From Rhodovulum sp. 12E13 (GTDB lineage Bacteria; Pseudomonadota; Alphaproteobacteria; Rhodobacterales; Rhodobacteraceae): a stretch of 64,000 nucleotides of DNA. The notes beneath the pieces are model-generated. The model worked only from the letters and a program-made list of their open reading frames with translations, made no database searches and was not told the DNA's origin. Location of the stretch: assembly GCF_003340565.1 (NCBI RefSeq), contig NZ_QPLK01000011.1:62001-126000 (forward strand). Direction: 5' to 3'. A program made the position numbers and the translations under genes. This document shows positions 48,004-58,044 of this stretch, piece by piece; the stretch's first letter is position 1; every line of letters begins with the position of its first letter.

Positions 48004-49725
48004 ATGGCGCGCATCCTCATCACCTCGGCCATACCCTACATCAACGGGGTGAAGCACCTCGGCAATCTGGTTGGCTCGCAGTTGCCCGCCGACCTCTATG
48101 CCCGCTATGTCCGGGCGCGCGGGCATGAGGTGCTGTTCCTCTGCGCCACCGACGAGCACGGCACGCCGGCCGAGCTCGCCGCCGCCAAGGCGGGCATGGA
48201 GGTCGCCGAGTATTGCGCCAGGATGCACCGGGTGCAGGCGCGGCTCGCCCAGGGCTTCCGCCTGTCGTTCGACCATTTCGGCCGCTCTTCCAGCCCGCAG
48301 AACCACAGGCTGACGCAGCACTTCGCCGGCCGGCTCGCCGAGAACGGCTATATCGAGGAAGTGACCGAGCGGCAGGTCTATTCCGTCGCCGACGGCCGTT
48401 TCCTGCCGGACCGCTACATCGAGGGCACCTGCCCGAACTGCGGCTACGAGAAGGCGCGCGGCGACCAGTGCGAGAACTGCACGAAGCAGCTCGACCCGAC
48501 GGACCTGATCGACCCGCGCTCGGCCATCTCGGGCTCGACCGATCTCGAGGTGCGCCAGACCAAGCACCTCTACCTGCGCCAGTCGCTCCTGAAGGACCGG
48601 CTCGACGCCTGGATCGACGGGCAGACCGGCTGGCCGATCCTGACCACCTCGATCGCCAAGAAGTGGTTGCACGACGGCGACGGGCTGCAGGACCGGGGCA
48701 TCACCCGCGATCTCGACTGGGGCGTGCCGGTCAAGAAGGGCGACGCGGACTGGCCGGGGATGGAGGGAAAGGTCTTCTACGTCTGGTTCGACGCACCCAT
48801 CGAATACATCGCCTGCGCCGCCGAATGGGCCGAGGCGCAGGGGCTGGGCGAGGCCGCGTGGCGGCGCTGGTGGCGCACCGACGAGGGCGCGGACGATGTT
48901 CGATACGTGCAATTCATGGGCAAGGACAACGTGCCCTTCCACACCCTGTCCTTCCCCGCGACGATCATGGGATCGGGCGAGCCCTGGAAGCTCGTCGACT
49001 ACATCAAGTCTTTCAACTATCTCACCTACGATGGAGGGCAATTCTCTACCAGCCAGGGCCGCGGCGTGTTCATGGACCAGGCGCTGGAATTGCTGCCCTC
49101 CGACTATTGGCGCTGGTGGCTTCTGGCCAACGCGCCCGAGAGCGGCGACGCGGAGTTCACGTGGGAAAAGTTCCAGGCGGGTGTCAACAAGGACCTCGCC
49201 GACGTGCTGGGCAACTTCGTCAGCCGCGTCACCAAGTTCTGCCGTGCGAAGTTCGGCGAGGAGGTACCCGCGGGCGGGGAGATGTCGGCGGCCGGCCGCG
49301 CGCTGGTGGGCGAGCTGACCGAGCGGCTCGCCGCCTATACCGCGCACATGGAGGCGATCGAGGTGCGCAAGGCGGCGGCCGAGTTGCGCGCCGTCTGGGT
49401 CGCGGGCAACGAGTTCCTGCAGGGGGCCGCTCCGTGGACGACCATCAAGGAGGATCGCGACCGCGCGGCGGCCGACATCCGTCTCGCGCTCAATCTCGTG
49501 CATCTCTATGCTGTGATCTCCGAGCCGTTCCTGCCCGACGCGGCGGCGCGGCTGCTCGAGGCGCTCCGCACCGACCGGCGCGACTGGCCCGACGACCTCG
49601 GGGCGGCGCTGGAGGCGCTGCCGCCGGGCCATGGCTTCGTCACGCCCGAAACCCTTTTCGCCAAGATCGACGACGCGACGCGCGACGAATGGGCAAGCCG
49701 CTTCGCCGGCACCCGCGCCGCCTGA
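48004..49725 (+). CDS. metG: Methionyl-tRNA synthetase
   Basis: 573 aa class I synthetase. HIGH-type motif in [19 protein letters not shown], zinc knuckle [22 protein letters not shown]-equivalent [12 protein letters not shown], anticodon-binding helical domain after ~420. It charges tRNA-Met. No C-terminal tRNA-binding (Trbp111) domain, as in many alphaproteobacterial forms. ATG at 48004 directly precedes the catalytic fold. Confidence 0.97.
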   Translation: MARILITSAIPYINGVKHLGNLVGSQLPADLYARYVRARGHEVLFLCATDEHGTPAELAAAKAGMEVAEYCARMHRVQARLAQGFRLSFDHFGRSSSPQNHRLTQHFAGRLAENGYIEEVTERQVYSVADGRFLPDRYIEGTCPNCGYEKARGDQCENCTKQLDPTDLIDPRSAISGSTDLEVRQTKHLYLRQSLLKDRLDAWIDGQTGWPILTTSIAKKWLHDGDGLQDRGITRDLDWGVPVKKGDADWPGMEGKVFYVWFDAPIEYIACAAEWAEAQGLGEAAWRRWWRTDEGADDVRYVQFMGKDNVPFHTLSFPATIMGSGEPWKLVDYIKSFNYLTYDGGQFSTSQGRGVFMDQALELLPSDYWRWWLLANAPESGDAEFTWEKFQAGVNKDLADVLGNFVSRVTKFCRAKFGEEVPAGGEMSAAGRALVGELTERLAAYTAHMEAIEVRKAAAELRAVWVAGNEFLQGAAPWTTIKEDRDRAAADIRLALNLVHLYAVISEPFLPDAAARLLEALRTDRRDWPDDLGAALEALPPGHGFVTPETLFAKIDDATRDEWASRFAGTRAA

Positions 49726-49835
49726 GCGGCGGTGCGCCGGTCTGCGTGCGGGGCCTGTCCACGTGCGGGCCGCATTGCGCCGGCGGGTTCGCCCGATAGA
49801 CTTGAAACCGCCGGCGGGGCGACAGGAGGGCAGGG

Positions 49836-51428
49836 ATGGATCGCGATCTGGTGGCCTACTGGAAGAGCGCGCCGGGCGACTTCCTCGGCGCGCTCTTTGC
49901 CCATTCGGCCTTTCTCGCGCTGTCGTTCGACGCCACCGGGCGCGTGCTCGCCCAGTCGGCGGCCCTCGCGCGCCTCACGGGGCGCAGCCACGACGTGGTG
50001 CAGGGCCGGCCGCTGACCGAGCTGATGCCCGAGGGCTCCGCCCGCCTCTTCGCCGAGGTCGTGCTGCCCGAGCTCGCCCGGCACGGCACGATCGACGGGG
50101 TCGATCTGGAGCTGCTCGACGCCGGCGGCGCGGCGCTGCCCGTGCGCTTCTCGGCGCTGTGCGAGGTCGACGCAAACGGGGGATGCGTGCGGGCGGTCGC
50201 CGTGCTGTCGGATCTGCGCGAGACCCGCGCCGCCCTCGAGGCGCTCGACCGCAAGGCCGCCGAGGCGCAGGAGGCCAGCGAGGCCAAGAGCCGCTTTCTT
50301 GCCGCGATGAGCCACGAGATCCGCACGCCGATGAACGCGATCCTCGGTTTCGCGCAACTGCTCGACATGTCCGACCTCGACGAGACGCGCGCCGGCCACG
50401 TGAAGGCGATCCTCTCTGCGGGCGAATCGCTGATGACGCTGCTGGCCGACCTCCTTGATCTGACCCAGGTCGAGGCGGGGCGGATGCGGGTCGATCTGCG
50501 CCCGTTCGACCTGCACGACCTGCTTGATTCGGTGGCTGGCTGGTGGCGGGCCGCAGCCGCGCAGAAGGGCCTCGCCCTGAATGTCGTGCGCGCGGAGGGG
50601 CTGCCGCGGCAGGTCGTCTCCGACCGGGGCCGGATCGAGCAGGTGCTCCACAACTACCTTGGCAACGCGGTCAAGTTCACGCCCGCCGGCCGGGTTGCGC
50701 TGAGCGTCGAGGCGCTCGGGCCGGTGGCGGGCGGCGAGGCGCGCGAGACGGCGATCCGATTCCGCGTCGCCGACACGGGACCGGGCATCGCGCCCTCCGA
50801 GGTGGCGCGGCTCTACCGCCCCTTCGTGCGGATCGAGGACGAGGGCGCGCCGGCGCGCGAGGGCTGGGGCCTCGGCCTGTCGATCTGCGCGGGCATCGCC
50901 GAGGCGATGGGCGCCGAGGTGGGCGTCGAGAGCGAGCCGGGGCGCGGCTCGGTCTTCTGGTTCGACGTGCCGGTGGGCGTGGTCGAGGGACAGGGCGAGC
51001 ACGTGGCGCAGCCGGGCCCGGACGCGGCGCCGCGTCGGCCGGGTCGCCGCATCCTCGTGGCCGAGGACGACCGGCTGAACCAGGAGGTCATGCGCCGCAT
51101 CCTCGCTGGCATGGGCCACGAGGTGTCGGTCGCCGCGAACGGCTTCGAGGCGCTGGAGGCGCTCGAGCGCGACGCGTTCGACGTGGTGCTGATGGACGTG
51201 ATGATGCCCGGCCTGGACGGCGTGGCGGCGACCCGGCGCCTGCGCGCGGCGGGCCACGGGCAGAGCCATATCCCCGTGATCGCCTGCTCGGCCCATGTGT
51301 CGCCCGAGGCCGAGGCGCGCTACCGCGAGATCGGGATGACGGCGTTCCTGCCCAAGCCAGTCGACCGGGCACGCCTCGCCAAGGCCATCGAGGCGGCGTT
51401 GGGCGACCGGGAGGCGGAGGCGGGCTGA
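49836..51428 (+). CDS. Hybrid sensor histidine kinase with PAS and receiver domains
   Basis: 530 aa, no membrane segment, so a cytoplasmic sensor. PAS-like domain ~20-130, coiled linker (ALEALDRKAAEAQEASEAKS), HisKA with the phospho-His in FLAAMSHEIRTPMNAILGF, HATPase with NYLGNAVKFTP (N box) and DTGPGIAP, then receiver (~407-525) with phospho-Asp in VVLMDVMMPG and Lys in FLPKPVD. It has no cognate regulator beside it and should signal through a phosphotransfer protein. Signal unknown. Confidence 0.93.
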   Translation: MDRDLVAYWKSAPGDFLGALFAHSAFLALSFDATGRVLAQSAALARLTGRSHDVVQGRPLTELMPEGSARLFAEVVLPELARHGTIDGVDLELLDAGGAALPVRFSALCEVDANGGCVRAVAVLSDLRETRAALEALDRKAAEAQEASEAKSRFLAAMSHEIRTPMNAILGFAQLLDMSDLDETRAGHVKAILSAGESLMTLLADLLDLTQVEAGRMRVDLRPFDLHDLLDSVAGWWRAAAAQKGLALNVVRAEGLPRQVVSDRGRIEQVLHNYLGNAVKFTPAGRVALSVEALGPVAGGEARETAIRFRVADTGPGIAPSEVARLYRPFVRIEDEGAPAREGWGLGLSICAGIAEAMGAEVGVESEPGRGSVFWFDVPVGVVEGQGEHVAQPGPDAAPRRPGRRILVAEDDRLNQEVMRRILAGMGHEVSVAANGFEALEALERDAFDVVLMDVMMPGLDGVAATRRLRAAGHGQSHIPVIACSAHVSPEAEARYREIGMTAFLPKPVDRARLAKAIEAALGDREAEAG

Positions 51429-51612
51429 GCCCGCGCCGCGCAACGCCCGGCGCTTTCCGGCGGGGCGTGCCGGTGGCACCGCTGCACCGTTCTGCGAGCC
51501 GGGCGGGTCCGTGGCGCGGCCGCCCGCGCCCGGAGGCCGCCCCACCCGCCCTCCGGCGTCCTCCGGGCGCGGTCGGCGCAGGCCGCCGCCTCGCGCAGAA
51601 CCGCCTCGCGCC

Positions 51613-51687
51613 GACCTGGCCCTCACCGACTTGGCCCCCACCGAGATGGTCGCCACCGAGATGGCCCCCGCAGACATCGCCCTTTCC
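51613..51687 (+). repeat. Five 15-bp tandem repeats upstream of the ABC exporter operon
   Basis: Units of the form GACCTGGCCCTCACC at 51613, 51628, 51643, 51658 and 51673 are degenerate copies of one another. In one frame they read DLALT-DLAPT-EMVAT-EMAPA-DIALS, pentapeptide-like, but there is no convincing gene around them. They end 48 bp before the chosen ATPase start. Confidence 0.6.
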
Positions 51688-51734
51688 CCCGGACGCGCGG
51701 CGCCCTAGCTGCCATGCCTGACCGGGAGACGCCC

Positions 51735-52420
<686 letters not shown>

Positions 52421-52424
<4 letters not shown>

Positions 52425-54850
52425 CCCGCACAGCGCTCGCCGCGCTCCTGTCGCATTGGCGACGCCGGCCGGGGCAACTCGCCACGCTGCTTATGGGCCT
52501 CGCGCTGGCCACGGCCCTCTGGTCGGCGGTGCAGGCGATCAATGCCGAGGCACGGGCGAGCTACGACCGCGCGGCGGGCGAGCTCGGCCTGTCGGGCCTC
52601 GACGCGCTGGTGCGGCCGGGCGAGCCGCTGGCTGTCGTCGATTTCGTGGCGCTTCGGCGGGCCGGCTGGCTCGTGTCGCCCGTGCTCGAGGGGCGGGTCG
52701 CCGTCGGCGCCGGGCCGCCGGTCTCGGTGCTCGGCGTCGATTTCCTGTCCGCGCCGCCTGGGGCGCTGCCCGCGGGCCTCGCCGGTCTGGGCGAGGGCGA
52801 AGAGCCAGCGCTGCTCTTCACCGCTCCGGGCGTGGCCTTCGCCGCGCCGGCCCTCGCCGAGCGGTTGCGCCAGGCCGCCCCGGCTGGCTGGCCCGAGATC
52901 CGCGCCGACGCCGCCGTGCCGCCCGGGCAGGTGCTGACCGACATCGGCGCGGCGGAGCGGATGCTCGCGCGGCCGGGCGAGATCGACCGACTGCTGATTC
53001 TGCCCGACCAGCCGCGCGCCCGCCCACCGCTGGCCGAGGTTGCCCCCGGCCTCGTGCGCGAGGCGGGCCGCGAGCAGGGCGAGATCGCCCGCCTCACCTC
53101 GTCGTTCCACCTCAACCTGACGGCCTTCGGGCTGCTGTCGTTCGCGGTGGGGCTGTTCATCGTGCATGGTGCGATCGGTCTCGCTGTCGAGCAGAGGCGC
53201 GGCACGGTGCGCACGCTCCGCGCCCTCGGCCTGCCGACCGCGCGCCTCGTGGCGCTCCTCCTCGCCGAGGTGGTTGTGCTGGCGCTGGTCGCGGGCGCGG
53301 CCGGCGTGGCGCTGGGCTATGTCATCGCTGCCGCGCTGCTGCCGGATGTCGCGGCGACGCTGCGTGGCCTCTACGGCGCCTCTGTACCGGGCGTGCTGTC
53401 GTTCGATCCGGGCTGGGCGGCGGCGGGCCTCGCCATGGCGCTCGCGGGCGCGCTGGTCGCGGCGGGGCAGGGGCTGTGGCGCGTGGCGCGGCTGCCGGTG
53501 CTCGAGGCGGCCCGCCCGCGCGCCTGGGCGACCGTCTCGGGCCGCGCCCTGCGCCGGCAGGCGGGCGCCGGGGCGGTGCTGCTGGTGGCCGGCATCGCCG
53601 CCCCGCTCGTGGCCGGCGGGCTGGGGGCGGGCTTCGCCCTGCTTGCGGGCCTCCTGCTCGGCGCGGCGCTGACCCTGCCGCTCGCGCTGTCGGCCGCGCT
53701 CGCGCTCGGCGCGGCGCGTGCGCGGCGGCCGCTGACGCAGTGGTTCTGGGCCGACACGCGCCAGCAGTTGCCGGGGCTGTCGCTGGCGCTCATGGCGCTG
53801 ATGCTGGCGCTTGCGGCCAATATCGGCGTCTCGACCATGGTGGGCTCGTTCCGCCTTACCTTCACGGGCTGGCTCGACCAGCGCCTCGCGGCCGATCTCT
53901 ACGCCCGCGCCGGGAGCGGGGCCGAGGCCGAGGCGATCCGTGGCTTCGCCGAAGCGCGCGGCGCGGGCCTGTTGCCCACCGCCGAGGTCGAGGCGCGGCT
54001 CGACGGCGCCCCCGGCACGATACGGGGGATCACCGACCACCCTCTCTACGCGCGGAGCTGGCCGCTCCTTTCCTCCGCACCGGAGGTGTGGACCCGGGTC
54101 GCCCGAGGCGAGGCGGCGCTGGTCAACGAGCAGCTCGCCCGCCGCGCGGGGCTGGCGCCGGGCGACCCGGTGGGGCTCGGCCCCGGCTGGGCACTGCCGA
54201 TCGCGGGCATCTATTCCGACTACGGCAACCCGCGAGGCGAGGCGATGGTGGCCCTCCCGGCGCTGCAGGCGCGCTTTCCACAGGCCGTGGCGCGCGATTT
54301 CGGCCTCGTCGCGCCCGCGGGCACCGGAGCGGACGCCCTGCGCGCGGCCCTCGTCGCCGAGACACCGCTGACCGAGGGCGCGGTCATCGACCAGGCACAC
54401 GTCAAGCAGATCTCGCTGGCCGTCTTCGAGCGCACCTTTGCCGTGACCGGCGCGCTCAACGTGCTGACGCTGGCGGTGGCAGGCGTGGCGATGCTGACGG
54501 CGCTGCTCACGCTGGCCACGATGCGCCTGCCGCAGCTCGCCCCGGTCTGGGCTCTGGGGCTGACGCGGGCGCGGCTCGGGCGGCTCGACATGGCGCGCTC
54601 CAGCCTCCTCGCGGCGCTCACCTTCGCCGCGGCCCTGCCGCTGGGCCTCGCCGTGGCCTGGGCGCTGCTCGCAGTGGTCAATGTCGAGGCGTTCGGCTGG
54701 CGGCTGCCCATGCACCTCTTCCCGCGCGACTGGGCGGTGCTGCTCGCCCTCTCCGTCGCGGCCGCCCTGCTCGCGGCCCTCGTTCCTGCCCGCCGCCTCG
54801 CCCGGACGCCGCCCGCCGCGTTTCTCAAGGTCTTCGCCGATGAACGCTGA
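52421..54850 (+). CDS. ABC exporter permease, FtsX-like fused form (AttFG-like)
   Basis: 809 aa. Two FtsX-type modules: an N-terminal membrane segment, a large periplasmic domain (~40-225), a three-helix core (LTAFGLLSFAVGLFIVHGAIGL onwards), then a second set starting near LALMALMLALAANIGV with a periplasmic domain (~490-660) and a final core ending ARRLARTPPAAFLKVF. It is not the ~400-aa LolC/MacB form. The protein probably moves a lipid or acyl compound across or out of the inner membrane. GTG at 52421 overlaps the ATPase stop. Confidence 0.9.
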
Positions 54851-54959
54851 GACCTCCGCCCGCCCCGTCGCACCGCTGCCCGTCGCACCGCTGCCCGCCG
54901 CCCCGCTGCCCGCCGCCCAGCCAACCGCCGCCCGCGCCTCGAAAGGCCACCCCGCATGA
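54840..54959 (+). CDS. Possible 39-aa Pro/Ala-repeat peptide
   Basis: Open frame MNAETSARPVAPLPVAPL continuing with PAAPLPAAQP and ending SKGHPA. Its ATG lies inside the permease end and its TGA overlaps the next ATG (ATGA), so it could be a translational bridge between the two genes. The VAPLP repeats come from 15-bp tandem DNA repeats. It may equally be non-coding; protein evidence is absent. Confidence 0.35.
   Translation: MNAETSARPVAPLPVAPLPAAPLPAAQPTAARASKGHPA
54864..54920 (+). repeat. 15-bp tandem repeats between permease and lipocalin-like gene
   Basis: CCCGTCGCACCGCTG at 54864 and 54879 are identical; CCCGCCGCCCCGCTG at 54894 and a partial copy at 54909 follow. About 3.8 units. Same unit length as the repeats at 51613-51687 at the other end of this operon, but a different sequence. 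Confidence 0.65.
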
Positions 54960-56233
54960 GACCTCGCCGCCCGGCGCCCCCGCCCCCTGCTTCTTTCTGT
55001 TCCAAATACGCATCGCGGCGCTCTGTCCTGGCGCACGGCCTGGCATTCTGCACGGTCCCCGGCGCCGCGCCTCTCGCCGCGCAGGGCTTCGCGGGGCTGG
55101 GGACGGAGGCATCGGGCTACGCCGCTCCCGACCGGTCGCCGCTCGTCTTCCCGCGCGATCACGGCGCGCACCCGGCCTTCCGGATCGAGTGGTGGTATCT
55201 CACCGCCAACCTGACGGATGCCGCGGGTCGCGATCTCGGCCTGCAATGGACGCTGTTCCGCTCGGCCTTGCGCCCGCCCGACCCGGGCGCGGCCGAGGCA
55301 AGCTGGCAGGTGCCGCAGATCTGGCTCGCCCACGCCGCCGTCACCACGCCCGAGCGGCATCTCGCGGCCGAGCGCTTCGCCCGCGGCGGGGTGGGGCAGG
55401 CGGGCGTGCGCCCCGCCCCCTTCGCCGCCTGGCTCGACGAATGGCGCCTCGCCGCGCCGGGCGCCGATCTGCCGCCCCGGGCACCGACGCCGGGCACCCC
55501 GCTGGCCGACGGCTCGGGGCGGGCCGCCACCGCTTCGAGCGCCCCGCCGGGCGCGACCTCCACCGGCGCCGCCGACGACCCGGGCACCACCGGCACGTCC
55601 GGCGGTGACGCTCTCGACCGGCTGACGGTCGCCGCCTCGGCCGAGGACTTCGCCTACGATGTCGCGCTCACCGCCGAGGGGCCGCTCGTGCTGCAGGGCG
55701 AGGCGGGCTATTCCGTCAAGTCGCCCGAGGGGCAGGCGAGCCGCTACTACTCGCAGCCCTTCTATCGCGCCGAGGGGGTGCTGCGCCTGCCCGAGGGCGA
55801 CATCGCGGTGACGGGCCGTGCCTGGCTCGACCGCGAATGGTCCTCCCAGCCGCTCGCCGACACGCAGGACGGGTGGGACTGGATCTCGCTCCATCTCGAC
55901 ACCGGTGAAAAGCTGATGGGCTTCCGCCTGCGCGACCGGGCGCGGGCGCCCTTCACCTCGGCCACCCATATCGCGCCCGACGGCACGCCCACGCCCTATT
56001 CCGACGGGGCGCTCACCCTCACGCCCCTCCGGACGGCGCGGGTCGCGGGGCGCGACGTGCCGGTGCGGTGGCGCGCCGAGCTTCCGGCGCAGGGCATCGA
56101 CGTGACCCTCTCGGCGGTGAACCCGCAGGCGTGGATGGGCCTCGCCTTCGCCTACTGGGAGGGGCCGGTGCGGATCGAGGGCAGCCATGCCGGCCGCGGC
56201 TATCTCGAGATGACCGGCTACGCCGTGGAGTGA
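54956..56233 (+). CDS. AttH/CrtC-type lipocalin-like periplasmic protein
   Basis: 425 aa. Family motifs: FRIEWWYLTANLTDAAGRDLGLQ, then YYSQPFYRAEG and GRAWLDREWSSQPL, typical of the AttH / hydroxyneurosporene hydratase-like lipocalin family. A low-complexity insert (~165-215, Pro/Thr/Ser/Gly-rich) interrupts it. The only usable start is ATG 54956; residues 13-19 (SFCSKYA) are encoded by the dispersed 22-nt motif, after which RRSVLAHGLAFCTVPGAAPLAAQ looks like a Tat-like signal. It probably carries the exporter's lipidic substrate. Carotenoid hydratase activity is unlikely, since no crt genes are seen. Confidence 0.82.
   Translation: MRPRRPAPPPPASFCSKYASRRSVLAHGLAFCTVPGAAPLAAQGFAGLGTEASGYAAPDRSPLVFPRDHGAHPAFRIEWWYLTANLTDAAGRDLGLQWTLFRSALRPPDPGAAEASWQVPQIWLAHAAVTTPERHLAAERFARGGVGQAGVRPAPFAAWLDEWRLAAPGADLPPRAPTPGTPLADGSGRAATASSAPPGATSTGAADDPGTTGTSGGDALDRLTVAASAEDFAYDVALTAEGPLVLQGEAGYSVKSPEGQASRYYSQPFYRAEGVLRLPEGDIAVTGRAWLDREWSSQPLADTQDGWDWISLHLDTGEKLMGFRLRDRARAPFTSATHIAPDGTPTPYSDGALTLTPLRTARVAGRDVPVRWRAELPAQGIDVTLSAVNPQAWMGLAFAYWEGPVRIEGSHAGRGYLEMTGYAVE
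54990..55011 (-). repeat. Dispersed TATTT/AAGAAG motif, copy 2 (inside a coding region)
   Basis: Exact reverse-complement copy of the 22 nt at 3155-3176, here within the first 20 codons of the AttH-like gene. The flanking bases differ from copy 1 except for GC-richness. Confidence 0.7.
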
Positions 56234-56712
56234 CGCGACCGGCACCGGATGACGCGCCCGAGGTCGACCGCGGGAAAGACGATGTCGGGCGCCGCGACCA
56301 GCGCCGGCCGCGAGGAACGGACGGGGCGCAGCGTGACGTCTCTGGCGGGCCGCGCCGTCGCTTTCTGCAGGTCCCCGGGGCACGCGATCGCGCCGGTGCC
56401 CGGGTGCGGGCGAAGCCCGGCCGCGCCGGGCGCCCGGGCACGGCCACTGCGAGGGCGACGGCCAGCCGCGGGGCCTCGTCGGAGGGGGGACAGCCCGGGG
56501 CGCCTCCACCCACGGCAGGCGCCCTCATCGCCAGCGAGTCATGGTGCCTTGGTGGACGCGGACTCGACATGTCGGGCCGCCTTCCGTGGCGCTTGCCGTT
56601 TCGCGCGAGCGCCGCGGCAATGCGCCGTCGCTTGACCGCGCCGTCGGCCGGCCGCAGGCTGAGGGCGCCGGGGTGCGGTCCCGGCCTCGGTCGGCAGGGG
56701 AGGGCCGGCCCA
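56234..56712. other. 479-bp gap without a recognisable gene
   Basis: Between the AttH-like gene and the di-heme peroxidase. Open frames on both strands are Arg/Pro/Ala-rich and lack family motifs or ribosome sites. GC-rich inverted sequence such as GGGCGCCCGG near 56436 is present. I see nothing else in it. Confidence 0.5.
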
Positions 56713-58002
56713 ATGCGGATCATGTGCATCGCGGCGGCCCTAGCGGCGGCCCCTGTCCTCGCGGCGCCCGATCTCGGGCCCGCGCCCGTCTTCGCCGAGG
56801 TCGAAGAGGCGCGGGCGCGGCTCGGCTGGCTGCTGTTCTACGATCCCGTCTTGTCGGGCAGCGGAGAGGTCGCCTGCGCGACCTGCCACCACCCGCGCTT
56901 CGGCACGTCCGACGGGGTGTCGCTGTCGCTCGGTGACGGCGGCCTTGGCCTGGGCCCCGAGCGGGTGGCCGACCCGGCCAACCTGCCGCTCCAGCGCATC
57001 CCGCGCAACGCGACGGGGCTGTGGAACCTCGGCGCGCAGGAGTTCACCGTCTTCTTCCACGACGGCCGGCTCGAGGAAGACCCGACCCGACCGGGCGGCA
57101 TCCGCACGCCGCTGGGCGAGGAGATGGTGAGCGGGTTCGACTCGGCGCTCGCCGCGCAGGCGATGTTCCCGGTGCTCTCTCCCGACGAGATGGCGGGGCA
57201 TTACGGCGAGAACGACATCGCCGAGGCGGTGGGGCAGGGGATGCTCGCCCACGAGGGCGGCGCCTGGGACCGCATCGCCGCCCGCGTCGCCGCCATCCCG
57301 GCCTATGCCGACGCCTTCGCCGAGGTCGCGCCCGGGCAGGCCATCGACTTTCCCCTGATCGCCAACGTGATCGCCGATTTCATCCGGTTCGAGTGGCGGG
57401 CCGACGACAGCGCCTTCGACCGGCACATGCGCGGCGAGACGCCCCTCGAGGGGGCGGCGGCGCGGGGCATGGCGCTTTTCTACGGCGACGCGGGCTGTGC
57501 GGAGTGCCATTCCGGCTGGTTCCAGACCGATCACCGCTTCCACGCCATCGCCATGCCGCAGATCGGCCCGGGCAAGGCGGGGCGCTTCGAGGCGCATCAC
57601 CGCGACGAGGGCCGGATGCGGGTGACGAACGATCCCGCCGACGCCTACCGCTTCCGCACGCCGAGCCTGCGCAACGTGACGCTGACCGCGCCCTACGGTC
57701 ATTCCGGCGCCTACGCCGCGCTGGAAGACGTGGTGCGCCATCACCTCGATCCGGTGGGCGCGCTTGAACGCTACGACCTGTCGATGGCCCGCCTGCCGGA
57801 GTTGCCGGGGGTCGACGATTTGTGGGCGCTGCGCGCACCCGACGAGGTGGCGCGGATCGCGGCGGCGAACGAGCTCGCACCGGTCGCGCTGTCCGACGCC
57901 GATGTCGCCGAGATCCTCGCGTTCCTCGCGGCGCTGGAGGACGACGCCGAGCGGCTCGGCGTGCCCGAGGCGGTGCCGAGCGGCCTGCCCGTGGATCGTT
58001 GA
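56713..58002 (+). CDS. Di-heme cytochrome c peroxidase-like protein (MauG/CcpA family)
   Basis: 429 aa with signal peptide MRIMCIAAALAAAPVLAA. Haem motifs are CATCH (residues 55-59) and CAECH (262-266). Features of the family: LGWLLFYDPVLSGSGEVACATCHHPRFG, NATGLWNLG, FRTPSLRNVTLTAPYGHSGAYAALEDVVRHH. Such proteins reduce H2O2 or perform MauG-type oxidations in the periplasm. ATG at 56713 after GGGGAGGG. Convergent with a CRTAC1 gene; the pairing occurs in other proteobacteria and suggests a shared oxidative substrate. Confidence 0.92.
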   Translation: MRIMCIAAALAAAPVLAAPDLGPAPVFAEVEEARARLGWLLFYDPVLSGSGEVACATCHHPRFGTSDGVSLSLGDGGLGLGPERVADPANLPLQRIPRNATGLWNLGAQEFTVFFHDGRLEEDPTRPGGIRTPLGEEMVSGFDSALAAQAMFPVLSPDEMAGHYGENDIAEAVGQGMLAHEGGAWDRIAARVAAIPAYADAFAEVAPGQAIDFPLIANVIADFIRFEWRADDSAFDRHMRGETPLEGAAARGMALFYGDAGCAECHSGWFQTDHRFHAIAMPQIGPGKAGRFEAHHRDEGRMRVTNDPADAYRFRTPSLRNVTLTAPYGHSGAYAALEDVVRHHLDPVGALERYDLSMARLPELPGVDDLWALRAPDEVARIAAANELAPVALSDADVAEILAFLAALEDDAERLGVPEAVPSGLPVDR

Positions 58003-58044
58003 GCGAGGCACCGCTCGCCCGCGCTTGCCCTGGGGGAGCGGCGC

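Noticed and set aside
51613-51687. Tandem repeats as a CRISPR array or pentapeptide-repeat gene
   Set aside because: There are no unique spacers, the units are contiguous, and only five units occur without a surrounding gene or ribosome site.
54956-56233. Carotenoid 1,2-hydratase (CrtC) function
   Set aside because: The family fold matches, but there are no carotenoid genes in the window and the ABC context fits AttH.
56249-56635. A 128-codon plus-strand frame in the gap before the di-heme peroxidase
   Set aside because: It is low-complexity Arg/Pro/Ala sequence without a ribosome site, signal or motif.
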